The position numbers and the translations under genes were made by a program. A stretch of 64,000 nucleotides of DNA, taken from positions 63,313,593-63,377,592 of the forward strand of contig CM037777.1 in NCBI GenBank assembly GCA_021229015.1, in the 5' to 3' direction. This document shows, one piece after another, positions 1-13,802 of the stretch; position 1 is the stretch's first letter, and every line of letters begins with the position of its first letter. This stretch comes from Solen grandis. Lineage: Eukaryota > Mollusca > Bivalvia > Adapedonta > Solenidae. Under the pieces are notes generated by a model. That model had not been told where the DNA came from, did not search any database, and saw only the letters and a list, made by a program, of their open reading frames with translations.

Positions 1-1186
1 GGAATTGAATACTTTTGTTTGTTAGATAACTGACATCATTCAATATATACAAACACCCGTGCTTTGTTGAACAGATCGTTGATAATATATTTTAGGGAAT
101 GTAGTGGGTACCATTATTCGTGGATTTGTGTCTAGAAAAAGTAAGGTCTATAAAAAGAAGATAATTTCTTGGGGATTAAAACTCGTAGATAAAACTATGC
201 ACGAAATCGACGAAAATTAGTGTTTTCACAGTATCCTTGTTTGAAAATAGAACTCATTCTTTGTCAGATTATGCAAATTCTAAAGGTCAAGGATCTATCC
301 ATTAGGCTTATTAACATTCTCCGCCAGTCATACTTTACTATGGTAACCTGTCGAATGACCAACTTTGTGTCTATTACAATTCTCCGAGCCAGTTAAATTG
401 TACAAAGACATATTAAACAGAGATGGGAAACTCTGTAAAGTCAGTGGAAGGTATGGTTTAGGCACACAACAGATTATTGAATATTGCAAATTTTCAGAAA
501 AAATCACAGGGAAATAAAGCATATCATAAAATTATCATTTCTCTACTGCAAGGAATTATTTTCAGTTTGACTAGTTTAATAAAATATTTTCAATTGTGAG
601 TTCAATTCAATAAGTGCAGTAGAAATACAACAAATTTCACATAGTTATCATCATGCAGGTACTTTTCTATTTTACATAAAACATTTTCATTTTTTTTTTA
701 CTTATTTTTATATACAAGGTATCATTTTGATGGCAATTTGATGTCTATTGTTACATACAATTTACTTCCACATGTCTTGAATAGAAAAAGAATACATGAC
801 TCTGTGAGAATTGGACAATTTGTTACGTGTTTTTGTGAGATTTAGACTACCGGTAGCTGCCAATCTTCGTTTAATATGTCTTTGATATATATAATGATAT
901 AATTGTTCTGATCTGGGAGCTGAACTATTTATTTGATTGTTTCTCTAATCAAAAATGCCGTGTAGGTAATTTTGTTAACCTTTTAACAGTGCTGGAATAG
1001 TTTGAGGTTAATATTCTTCACATTTTGGAAAACAATGTATTTTTCCAAAATTAACTCTTAATGCACTGTTTTCTTATTTTCCTTTACTCTCAAGCATCTT
1101 CAATTGAATTACAAACATAACATTTCCGGACTGGTCTTTGGGTTTTATTTAGTCTATGCCATCTGTCTGTTTATGTCAGGATGTTT
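1..1186. other. AT-rich noncoding stretch
   Basis: I see no exon-like open frame with splice sites, no RNA gene and no clear repeat in this stretch. It is AT-rich with short poly-T runs. It lies 3' of the sulfotransferase gene. Confidence 0.5.
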
Positions 1187-1387
1187 TTAAGGTGATCCAC
1201 CCATCATTGAGTTATAGTCACGGGCCTTGAAATGCTTAAAAAGTATTCAATAAAGATGCAAGCATCCATTTACTTGGAGCTATAGGCTTTCTTGCTCAAA
1301 GTATCTAAAGGCCTGCATTTACTATTAAATTTCCATGATCACTTGATGGACCATGATCACAATTTAATGATGAATGGATTACTTTAA
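1187..1387. mobile_element. TTAA-flanked MITE, family 1 copy A
   Basis: The segment is bounded by TTAA at 1187-1190 and 1384-1387. Its ends are inverted copies of a motif like GGTGATCCACCCATCATT. The interior contains GATGCAAGCATCCATT and a CATGATCA motif. The same arrangement recurs at 12697-12896. TTAA targets and short TIRs are typical of nonautonomous piggyBac-like elements, but family assignment is inferred. No coding capacity is seen. Confidence 0.6.
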
Positions 1388-4186
1388 TTTTGTTAATGCT
1401 ATGCCGTAAATATCGATGCGAAGAAATGCGCATTGGAAAAGCGTTGTACGCTCCCCAGACATAGACTTAGGGAACTTAGCTGTCTCCTCATACCTCGTGC
1501 ATATAGAAACACAAGAAATGCAATGACATGTACTTGCTAGGTTTTGGTATAAAGGAAACATTCGTGTTGCACTCAATGATACCCCCCCCCCCCAACACAC
1601 ATACTGCATTAAAACATCATGGAGCGCTAGACTAAATGTCAACGTTCGTTGCCTGCGCTGACGTCACAATTACCAGTTTATCATCGGGCACAGGCTGTAT
1701 AGAATACCATAAATTATGGCATATAGATTGTTTAAATTATAGTATATTTAATATCCCTACTTTCATATAAATGGTGTTCCAAGTACGAATGTAGGATCGA
1801 CAACACTTCAAATTCTGGTATGCAGGCTCTGTCCCGGGTTTAGATAAAATGCTATGAATTGAGGCAAAATTGTCCTTAAGAGTGCTAGTTATCTTTAACA
1901 AAAAATATTTCTTTATGAGGGAAATGTAGTAAAGAGATACCGGTCAAATGAAATGCTGCACATATTTCTATTTCTTTTGAATTCGTGTCGATTTCAATAT
2001 CTGTGTAAAAAAAAAGAAAAAAAAAGAAAAAAATCCCAACGACAAAACATAAGAAGTTGAAACAATCTTTGCGATGACGGCCCAACTTTCTATTTAATCA
2101 ATATACAGGTGTGGATTTCTTATTGGGAAAATTAGCATTATAAATCAAACATTGGAAAGAAACATAAGAATTTGAAAACGTGTTAAATTAACAATACAAT
2201 TACATTTTTTTTTTTTTGTGGTATATATCATTAAAAGTTTCATATCAACATTAAAAGTGAAATAATAAACATTTCATTTAAATAAAAAAAAATTTTTTAA
2301 TGTTCTACTCAATCTAAAACCAACAACAACAAATTTGCATATATTTATCACTTATATAAATAAAACACACACACACACTCGTACACTTTAAATTAACAAG
2401 CTTACAAGTCGTAACATACACACGATAAATGCATATCAAATTGAAATAAGAACAATTCCAACTTACAACAATTTGATAAATTAATCAATATATATTTTTT
2501 TAATATATTAATATACTGATACTACTCATTGATTTTATTTTGGCTTGCTAGGCTGATTTCGGGATCGCTTAAAATTCTCCTCAACTAATAAATTTGTTCT
2601 CTCTCTGTTATTCATTTGCCACATTCGTACGATCATTCATTAAATACTTCTCTAAGTTTGTTTAAGCACCACCTGTTATTATCAACGTGAAATTGCTTGC
2701 AACTATAATTTGTCTCAAAATTGAAATGGCCATAACTTTTGCAATACATGTCCATACGGTTTTGAATTAAAAAAAAAAAAAACCCTTGACGTGCAAAAAC
2801 CTTCAATTTAATGCAATAATCTCAAAATCTAAATTCTGAGATTTAAAAAAAAAAAAAAAATGTTTTTTTTATATAATTTCTAAAGTATTTATTCATGTAT
2901 TTAAAGTTCAAACTTGTCTAGTAAAAAAGAGTTGTATTTCCTATTTAAAATGTCAGTTGTCATTTGTAAATTTTGATTATGAACTCGGTTTTATTAATTT
3001 GAATGACCTTATTATCAAAAGCCCTGAAAAAATGTTAGACCCACCACCTTATATAATACATTTGTCCATTTAAGTACAAAATACATGTAATACTTTTAAT
3101 GGAATGGGAAGTTTCTTTACTCGTTAAGTATATCATTGATTCTAAGTAATTAGTTTCTGTCATTAATTAATTTTTGTGACGTAATCCTTTATTTCAGTAC
3201 ATTACATGGGCTTTTGTACTGTATCTATCTAATAAGTTAATTCGCAGTCCAATAATAACATTTGGCCCTCCAGTGTTTACATAAAACCCATGCAGACTTC
3301 CATTTCCTTGTGTTTCTAGGGTATCGGCCTTTTACTTCTAAGGAAACTTAGGAATTCATGAATGATTCAAATTCTTCATGCTTTTTTTTTTGTGATGTCA
3401 AATATTATAACAATGAGAAAATGTTTTAGGTGACAGAATCGCCTCAAACTATCCAATATTTCATTGGAAAACAAATCTCGGCCCAACGGGCCTCGATGTG
3501 TCTTTTCTATGAAATATTGGACAGTTTTCGGCCTTTTTCTCTTACTAAAAATAAATAACCAAGCTGTGTGTTACAATTTACGTAATACAGAAAAAAAATT
3601 CTTCTGATTCTGTTATATAGTTACCTAAATGCCTGAAACATATTCAATTGATACGTAGATAGATATGTTACTAGGATTTAACTATATTCATAAGGATAAC
3701 TTTAAGCCCTAAGTTTATTCCTGGATATAAAAATATGCATGTTTTCTTTTCAAAAATAGTGAATATCACTTCACAGTTTGTCCGACTTAATCGTCCAATG
3801 AAATGCCTGTTTTTCGTTTAAAATTAAAAAAAAAAAAAAATGCATAAAATGAACCGCGAGGTCTTGATAGGGAGTGTGTATGGTGCCCACGTGACCAACG
3901 CAGATTATGGGCGGAGCTAGTTGCTGCGGCGATTGTTGCTAGCTTAAAATATAAATGCACCCAGCGACACTGACTCTGAATCGTACTAAAACATCACGTG
4001 AATCTGTAACGTGAAAAGGTCCAACTTCTGGTTTTCCTTGTGTATATTAGGTTTGTCAAACCATTGTGATAAATCATGATCGACATTTGATAATGTATAA
4101 AACGTAAACATATGGGAATGATGAAAACACATTGTTTTTGAAATGCTAATTTATGCATACACGTGAGATCTCGTGTAATGGCCGAC
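1388..4186. other. AT-rich noncoding stretch with poly-A/T runs
   Basis: No gene is recognised. The stretch holds poly-A and poly-T runs, a short CA run near 2367 and, at 3845-3975, a CpG-richer patch. That patch contains CACGTG (3888), GGGCGGAG (3910) and a TATA-like AAATATAAAT near 3946-3955, and could be a promoter on the plus strand. No coding exon downstream of it could be supported. Confidence 0.35.
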
Positions 4187-4441
4187 TCGAAATCCACCAA
4201 CAATACTTAGCGCTAAGTAATTCTTAAATTCTTAAACTAAGTAGATACACATTCCACCATTATTAATTTCTGAAATATTCAAATACATGACTACGCTGAA
4301 ATAAATCATGTAAATAATTAACAATAATTGTTATGATATGAAATATTTTGGTATTTTTTTTATAGAGAAACAAGATCAATGAAATTCGCCTTTAAGTATC
4401 TAAAAATTTTCTTAGCGCTAAGAATTGTTGGTGGAATTCGA
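4187..4441. mobile_element. MITE, family 2 copy A
   Basis: A 255-bp element has terminal inverted repeats of about 31 bp that begin TCGAAATCCACCAACAATAC and include the palindrome CTTAGCGCTAAG. The same element in the same orientation is at 6317-6568, and a decayed relative is at 61474-61640. It has no coding capacity. It lies about 300 bases beyond the sulfotransferase stop codon, so it may be in the 3' UTR or flank. Confidence 0.75.
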
Positions 4442-4603
4442 CCCTGGTCTTTTTGACAGCATGTACGTAATATAGCACCCGCGTATGAGTGGAATAGTAT
4501 CAAAGACGAGCGGAATGGTACCACATTGCGTCTCACAAGTATGGCATCGGGTCGATCGACATAATGTCCATCCTTTGGCAACAAGCAAGGCACTTGCGTG
4601 ACA

Positions 4604-4703
4604 NNNNNNNNNNNNNNNNNNNNNNNNNNNNNNNNNNNNNNNNNNNNNNNNNNNNNNNNNNNNNNNNNNNNNNNNNNNNNNNNNNNNNNNNNNNNNNNNN
4701 NNN
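4604..4703. other. assembly gap (100 N)
   Basis: Exactly 100 N mark a scaffold gap of unknown true size. It starts 49 bases past the sulfotransferase stop codon, so the 3' UTR and polyadenylation site cannot be read. Confidence 0.98.
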
Positions 4704-4752
4704 CGACCCCAATGCCTGGGGTTATAGTTGTAAACGTTTTCAAACTGAAAAA

Positions 4753-4952
4753 TCAAACCTTAAAGGACTTGTCCCTAAATGCAAATCTCTCGTCTCCGAG
4801 AAATTTTGCTAATTCTTCTGTATAAGGTCGGTATAAGTCCACCAATATTTTGAACGTCTCTGGTTTCATCGGACCGGCTCTCTGTTTTCCTTTCGTCTCA
4901 TAAAAGTGAGGCAGTCTCTCCATGGATGAAAGTAATTTTTCATCAGGTATAT
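4753..4952 (-). CDS. sulfotransferase exon 7 with stop codon
   Basis: The acceptor ACATTTCAG precedes 4952 and the exon ends with TGA at 4755-4753. It completes an Asp codon and encodes a GPMKPET motif, LYRPYTEELAKFLGDERFAF and a short tail. The R/K-x-G-P-M and (F/L)Y-x-P-(F/Y) motifs match the C-terminus of CHST15. The assembly gap begins 49 bases further on. Confidence 0.94.
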
Positions 4953-7900
4953 CTGAAATGTTTACATGTATTTCAAAATTTCCTTAAAAAATCTATGAAA
5001 AAAAATCCATTGCTTATGCTTAAATTGTGAGATAATAAACTATGGATTATGTGAATGAATCTTACATAAAAATAACCACAGATTCGATTGAGAAACCTTC
5101 TTAGAATAGATGAGACAACAAACGCGTCAATTGGTGCATTTAAGTTACTTAGAAATGTATTTTTCGACCGCTCTCGTATGCTACCATCACTTCGCTAGGC
5201 GATACATGTACCTAAAACCTTAAATAGTTCGGGATACATTCAACCAATTTTGTTTTTCAGATTAATTAAGTGAAAGGCATTTGGGCATATGTTTAGACTG
5301 CATGCTCTATCAATATTTGTTAAGAAATGAAATAAACTGAACAAAACTTATAATCCCACAACATAAAATTAAAAACGCAGACTTATCAGTTTAGTAAATA
5401 GTTTGACCTCGAGTTCCGAGGGTGTCATGTTATTTTCATTAGGAGAAACGCTAAGTACTACCTATCGACATACTGCGTAGTGTAGCTGCTGGGAAGAACC
5501 TGATATGCAAAGATTATTCTCTATTAGATATGAATGGTTTCTCGTATATCTAACATAATTTGATACACAAATATCCTGTGGTCATACCCATTGAAAATCT
5601 CTTAACCCCATGAATACTCAGCCCCCCCCCCCACACACACCCAAAAACAGTTCCGTTTCTAGTCGCCCAACCGACCCTATTTTTTAACGACCAACCCTGA
5701 AGTTTTTTTTAAATTTTCGACCTGCCGACCCTCTTTTTTTCCCCTTGAGACCAGAAACGTAACTTTTTTTTTTTTTGCCTCAAGATATTAATTAGTGATT
5801 ATATTCTTAAAAAATTTTTTGAATTAAATTTTTGGCACATTTTTATTTGTGGATCTATGTTCTAGAAAACGTGAGGTCTATATAAGAGACAAATTTTCCT
5901 GAGTCTTAATATTCGTGGATAAACCCTCCATGAATTCGACGAAAATTAGTGTCCAACGAAAATTGATGATTTCACAGTAAGCAAACGAGATCCTAATCAG
6001 AGTGACTGATCTGGGATTTCTCTCTGCCAAGGCATCAGAACGAGCATAAATGAAATTAAAGTATAATCATACATTATAAATTAAGTATAATCGTATTTTG
6101 TTTTAAATACTGATATAATAGGAGAAATCATGAATCTTTATATAGCAAGCATAGACATGAGAAATTCAAATGTTCGTGCAGTATTACATATCTAGGTAAA
6201 TCCACTCTACAACTAAATGCAACAGTTGACATACTTACATAAATATAAATCAAACTATCAGTTTCAGTTATAGGTCATATTAATATCTGAATAGTTCGCC
6301 AGTTCACAGACCAGGCTCGAATTCCACCAAAAATACTTAGCGCTAAGTAATACTTAAGTTCTTAAACTAGGTAGATACATATTTCATCTTTACTATTTTA
6401 TAACATATTCAAGTACATGACAAAGTTGAAATGAATTATGACCTTAATTACTAACAATAACTGATAAGAAATGAAAAAATGGGTATATTTAATGAAGAAA
6501 CAAGACTAATGAAATCGCCCTTGAGTATTGAAGTTTTATTTAGCGCTAAGCTTGTTGATGGAATTCGACCCAGATTTCGTTATATGACTTACCAACTTCA
6601 AGGAATTCAAAAACTGTTTTCATGGTGCTTTTGATATCCTGGGAGTAATCTTCATTTCTGAATACCAGTATCTGATCACGTGGGAAAACCTGCAGCCACT
6701 CCCTTAGGTGGACAATGTAGAAACTGGTATAGATCGGCGCCTGAAAAGTGATTCAAATAAAAGTAATGATAGAAATCGGTTGATATTTGTCACAATCGAT
6801 TATCGGTTCAATCGGAGTATAATCGATACTTTCCGATTAATAATCGCTTGAACCGGAAGTAACATTTAAGCAAGGCGCTTAATTATACACAGTTACGGGA
6901 ACTTCATGATGTAGTTTTCGGCACAGTTTTAGAATTATAATGCTGGAGCAGTTTAATTATAGGGTATACTTAGTTTTAGGCCTCATTGAATAAAAGGAAT
7001 ATTTAAAGGTTTGCCCATAGAAACCTGGGTAAAATTAAGAGATTCCAGATTGATGTTCAGTATACACTTGATATGATAAACTGATCGTCGGCGACTAGCG
7101 ACAATCGAAACATACTTAATAAAAGGTCACAGTATACAGTGAAAACTGTTGTCCCGGGTCAATAGGGATGACATCTGAACTGCTGCCATCGGCCGAAGAC
7201 GCCGTTTAGTATCTGATCAATACTTTCACAATTAAATTGTACAAATAAAATAACAACATTGAGTTCCTGAACAAAGAATTAATTTACTGCATCGAACAAC
7301 AATAGCTAATGAATGGTTAACGGCTATGTGACAGATGATAAGGGTCAATGGTTCAGTTCATACTCCGCAGGTATGATGTTGCCCATGAAGCAATACACTG
7401 TACTAGAAAACACCGAATGGACGTCAAACAGATTTGAGTGATAAATATACCTTTACAAAGAGCGTCAGGTATGGGTATTAGTTATTGGGCTTGGTGACGA
7501 CCCTACACGTAAATATAGGCTGTCAGTAATATTCTACCCTATGAACAATACTGCCCCCCTATTTATAATATTGCGCAAGGGCTAGTAGCAAATCCGATTA
7601 TTGATTTGTTTCATCTACCAATTTAATTTTCGTTGTCATATCAGTCTCATGTAGCTAAACGTTTCCAAATTATTGATATATTGTCGACTGGACTTTACTT
7701 CCAAGCAGACACATCGAAAATCTCCTCGCAATGAATCAATTATTCGTACAAAAAAAAATTCTTTGGCAAACAAATTTACTTCGGGCACTTTAGTTTCGAA
7801 TTACCGGTAATTTCCCTGTAGTGGGCTTCTGTATTACTGTTTACTTTGAACGAGATCAGACGATTACAGTTCTTTGAGAACAGACAGATGCTTCTCAGGA

Positions 7901-10900
7901 TCACTTATAAAAGAAATCTGATATCACATTAGGGACATACATATTTGGTTTAATCGGCAAGAAATTGAAGATATACCTCAGATTTATTTTAAATTGATAT
8001 GAGCAATTTTACACATCTTGCGGTCACATGATCTTACACGTAACTAAACGAGGGCTTCTCTTGATTTGTTTTTTATTTATACCAGATACGTGGCGGATCT
8101 CAGTCAGGTTATAAGATTTGTTTGTTTGTGGGTTTAAGGTCCCACCGACAGTATTTCAGTCATTTGGAGATGATGTCTACCTGAGACATATGATATTGCC
8201 ACACTGCAGTATTACGCCGTAGACAAGTGGCATGATACCACACCCAGTCACATTATTCTGACACCGTGCCAACCAGTTCTGGAACTACCCTTAAACACGA
8301 CCTTCCGCTCCAGGGTTATAAATGTGGTATATGATAATAATAATTATAATAAGTAGACCTTTGCTGTTACACATACAAACATTTTGTATTTCACTCACCT
8401 TTAATTCCTTCCGGAGTGCAGGACTATAAATACAATGTCGTAGAGAGTGCTTCTGTAAACAGTCATTCCACAGTTTTACCGATAGGATAACGTGCGCATG
8501 GAACGATTCTGCTGACGTTCCAGAATTTGAGTGGAAATAGTGAGAGTACAGCCTGTAACAACACAAACAATTCAGCCTTTAACAACACAAACAATTCAGC
8601 CTGAAACAATACAAACAATCCTCATCGAAACACATACTAGTCAGCCTGAAACAACACACACAATTCAGCCTGAAACAACATAGATGCACAGTCTGAATCA
8701 ACACTGAAAATTCAGGCTAAACACACACAATTCAGCCTGGAATAACACATGCAAATCTTCCCGAATCAAAAATGAAAATTCAGGCTGAAGCAACTCGAGC
8801 AATTCAGCTAATTGTTAATATAAAATATGAAACAAATGTAGCCATATCTGGCCAAAATTGGATATATTACTTCTGTTCCTTTACAAAACAGGGGTCCGTT
8901 TCACTAAACTTAAAACGAAAATGTCTTCGTATACCTGAATCCACAGATATGAAGTAGCATTATCCTTGTGACTTCTTACAGCAAGAGGGCCATAATGACC
9001 CTGAACTGGCTCACCTTAGAAACAGTGCCTTAATTTCCTGTTCAAACTGCTTAATTGTAGAATACTAGTAGTAATACTGAATACATTATCCTTACAGAAA
9101 TACAGCAAGATCATTTCAATTCCACACATCAAACTGTACATTTGGGCCAAATTTGAAGGACGTAGCTTAAAAATACAAAAGTAAGTCACTGGGTCATGCT
9201 TAAGCACATCAAAGGTCAAAGGATTTTAACAGATTGAAAGAGGTTCACTAGGTCATATTTTAAACCAAATGTTTAGTGGTTTTTGACGAGAAAATTGCTC
9301 AAGTGATTGTGTAAGTATATATATGACATCGCTGAATTGGCTGATATCATCCATAATCGAACATCATAATGAAGTTTGAAGAAGATTGAATAAGAAATGA
9401 AGATGCTAAGTGGCAGAAATCAGTCATATCGAACTTGGCTTAGAGATTATGGCTATAAAGATTGTCATAAAGTTTGAAGAAGATTAAGAAAGATGTTAGA
9501 GTGTACATAAAGTGAAACTTGGCATTTTTTATTTTTTATCATTCAAGGGCCATATTATGGGACAAAATGGGCAGATATCAGCCATAATCAAACTTAACCG
9601 GAAGCTTATGTACATACATATTTAGAATTGAAGATGCAAAAATGAAGTGTACACAGAGTGAAATCTGGCATCCTTTTTTTAATAATTCAAGGGCTTTAAC
9701 TCCAGACCAAATGGAAAGATATCAGCCATTATCAAAAAACAAAACAAAACAAAAAAAAAACAAAAAAACTTCAATGAGGAGTTTTCAAAATACTACCCGT
9801 GGTTTCATAGGTCAGCAAGTAGCTGATTAATATTTATGAAAAACTGAGCTTTCCCCGTTGAAAATCCCACGGTATATACGGCAGTTATAACGGTATATAG
9901 ACCGTCGGTTCAAACGATGGGATTGGGATGGGCACTGCGTTGGAAATCTATCATTTACCTGCATGGTTAGAAATTCAAATGAGATATTAATTTGCCTTCT
10001 GAAGATTGAAACAATTGTCAGACATGATTGCCTACCTGTCTACAGGATCACGCAGCATCAGTAACAACTTCACTCCCGGGTTGACGTGATACACAGAATA
10101 GGGCGTGGTCCACAACAATTCTTCCGCTTTGGGATCATTCTGGGGTGTGTAAATCTCATAGAACCGGTCCCATATATCCATCGGGTCACCGTGACCTGGA
10201 GTAAATGGGTCGCCATTTATACCCTTTACCTCTCATGAATATTCATGCAAACATTTATAATTTTATAAATACCAAGTTACTGGTATATATACTGTTAAAT
10301 GGTATCTAAAGCAATGGATTTTACTTTGCCGTGTGTAAACTCGGAGCTAAACCCCCCCCCCCAAAAAAAAAAAAACAAAAAAACAACAACAGAGGGAACC
10401 AAGCCAAACCACGTGGTGTATGACGTTATTTTAAGCTACAATTAATGCCTCGGTTGATTCAGAGAAGAAAGCTTATGTTAATATTTTATTTCTGCATAGC
10501 GCGTGCGAAGCGGAAAATGTGGTTAAGGTAAAGTCCCTGTGATGGTTCCGCTTCATTTCAGGACATCATGGCCTTTGACGGAAACCAAGTTTTCCTAATG
10601 TTTCACCAGGATACGTTGCAATTGGTTATCTTGGTAGAGGTTAAGTGGTCCAAGACAAAGCAGAACCATAACAGGGACTTCACCTTAATGATTATTTAGT
10701 CAGATGTACATGATTTCCAAATATTCGGGAGAACCTTCAGATTACTGAGATTTCTATTGTTTGTTATCACGAAAAGAATATCACTCATAATGTTTTCCCG
10801 AATGTTAGATAATAGTGTACATCTGACAAAAGAATCACCTGTGTGTAAGGCACAATTTTCCGCTGCGCATACGCTATATCTCATTGAAGTTGTTGAAGAA

Positions 10901-13769
10901 ATAAAGTACTTAGAGCAGATATTTTGCTTAAAATGACGTCATGTACCTCATGGTATGGCCACACTGTTCAATACGTCTATATGAGTTAAAAGGTGTTGCT
11001 GATATACGACGGTTGAGTTGATCATTGCGGATTAAATTACATGTACTAGTATGGTTGGTTAGAATTTAAACTTAAGTGGGATTTTTTCGATCTTCTTGAG
11101 TATTAAATTAGCAATGATCTTCATTGTTTGATATACAACTAATGGAGGCTTCTGTGATAGAATAACGAAGGATATTCCAATAATATAAGATAGAATTTAA
11201 ACATAGCATGAATAAAACAAAAAGAAAAACATATAAATAAATAAATGACTAAATAGATAAATAAATTAAATAATTAATTGATTAATTATTTAATTAATAA
11301 ATAAATTAATTTATAATTTTGAATAAATCAATCAATAAAAAATTAAAAAAGAGAGAAAGAAAAATCGATAGAAAAAAAGAAAGTACCTGTTATTTTATAA
11401 TGGTTTCCGTTGGAATCAACTGACTTTTGAATGATCTGTGTCTGAAACTTATCCGTGAACTGCCTGAGGGACATCCCAATTTTCTGTCTGTGCGTCTTTT
11501 CGTTCACTATCAGTAGAATAACAACAATCTTCATAAGACCTTACGATTCCGGCAAAATAATTGAAAATAATATTTGCATTGCTTGAAATATCTTAGGAAA
11601 CTAGAACTGCCATTGTCGTGGTGCAAATACCCCCCGTATGCCGCTTTGTCGCAGGGATTTTAAAATGACGCAATTGAGGTGTACAATTCTTGGGCACTGC
11701 ACTTCCCTTCAATGATATCTATCCAAATATGAAGTTTCATCTTGAAACCTTTTATACTTTTTGAGTTATGGTCCGGACAAAAAAAAAAAGAATGAAAATT
11801 TACAAAGGGCAATAACTCCAAAATTACGCGACAGAGAGTTATGATTTTTGGTCACTGAACTCTCCCTCAGTGAGATCTATCCACATCATCTTGATACCTT
11901 TTATACTTTTTGAGTTAAAGCCCGGACAAAATGTAAGTATGGAAATTTACAAAGGACAATAACTCCAAAATTATACAACAGAGAGTTATGGTTCTTGGTC
12001 ACTGCACTCCCCCTCAAAGAGATCTATCAATATATGAAGTTTCATCCACCCTTGCAACTTCGTTGTGCGGTGGTATAAATATAATTTATCAATATGTTTG
12101 ACTTTACTTGACTATTTGAGTTTACCGTCGCTTCGACAGTATTTCAGTCATATAGCGACGTCCAGCTAATTACAGGTGGAGGAAGGCCCCGAATGCACGG
12201 AGGCATCCGGGCAGAGCTACCGACCTATTAATATGTTTGTTTGTTGTATTTCAGTATCTATTTGAGACAGATATCGTGCTGCCACACTTCAATATCACGC
12301 CTTAGACATTTAGCAGGATACCAAACCAAGTCACATTAGCTTTACACCCGGACAAACAGTCTTAGATTGATTTATTTCGGTATCGGTGAAACAAAATCAT
12401 AATATAGCTACTCGTTTGTTAGTCTGTTGGGTTTAAGGTCCAACCAACAGTACTTCAGTCATGTCGACTTAAGTCAGATAAAGTGCACACTGTAGTATCA
12501 CGTCAAATACCACACCCAGTCACATAATCCGGACACCGGGCCATTAGTCCTGGATCTACAAGTACGATTTTCTGATAGCCAAACAGGCTCATTTTAACGA
12601 CTTTGGTATGTTGCGGTCGGGGATTGAACACACGCCTCCCGCGCCCGAGAGAGACGCCTTTACTCCTCGATCATAGAGGTCGATAGAGATATTCGTTTAA
12701 GGTAATCCATTCATTATTTTATAATAATCATGGTCCTCCAAATGCTTACAAATACTTCAGTGCAGATGCAAGCATCCATTGACTTGGAATCATTCAATGT
12801 TATATTGCACTTAGTCTATAGGGGCTTGCATTTACCATAAAAATCCCATGATCACTTGACAGATCATGATCACAATTTAATGAAGGATGGATTACCATAG
12901 ATTATACCTTTAACTGTCATCAGTTGAAATTATAGACAGAGGACGCACCTGATGCTCACGAATATCTCAAACTTAATGTCAAAGACGTGTTGCCTGGATA
13001 GCGCAGACGATGTCTACTTGAGACGGATATAGTGCTGCCACACTGCAGTATCACGCCGTAGACATGTGGCACGATACCACACCCAGTCACATAATCCTGA
13101 CACCTGGCCAACCTGTCCTGCAACCACTCATATATGCTGAGCGCCAAGCAAGTGAGCTTTTACAGGACCATTTTTTACGACTTTGGTATGTCGTGGCCGG
13201 GGATCGAACCCACGACCTCCCGCTCCCGGAACTGAATTTTAGTACAAAACGAAATTGTGAGCTGATTTACCATACATTAAAAGTCAACAACGGAAACGCA
13301 CATTTGCTTAAGATCTCGAACCAAGAAATTGTCAGATCTGTTTACAAAGCTTTTAACTGACTATTGTAATCACCACTTACCAACTTTTAGGCGGTTCCAT
13401 GACCAGTACCAGACTTCCTTCCCAAATATACCTTTATTTGGCACGATATGTGGATGTAAGTATAGGCGCTTGAAGAAATCAGATGTCCCACTTTTACAAA
13501 TCCCGATGAGGTGAAAGTATGGCAGACAGCGGAGGTTTTTGCCGTCCATAAAACATGGATTTTTGTAGTCTGGTAGAAAACTAGGAGGTGTCTGAAAATG
13601 AATATACATTCAATCTTGAAATTATTAAGCATAAGTTCATATTCAAACAAAAAATCTTATAATTAAATCATTTGAGAACCATTTAATATAATCTATGGCA
13701 GCAATGCCCTTCTTTCCGAAATATTAAAAACAACAACAAAACAATCTTCCAAGGAGGATATATGTATAA

Positions 13770-13802
<33 letters not shown>

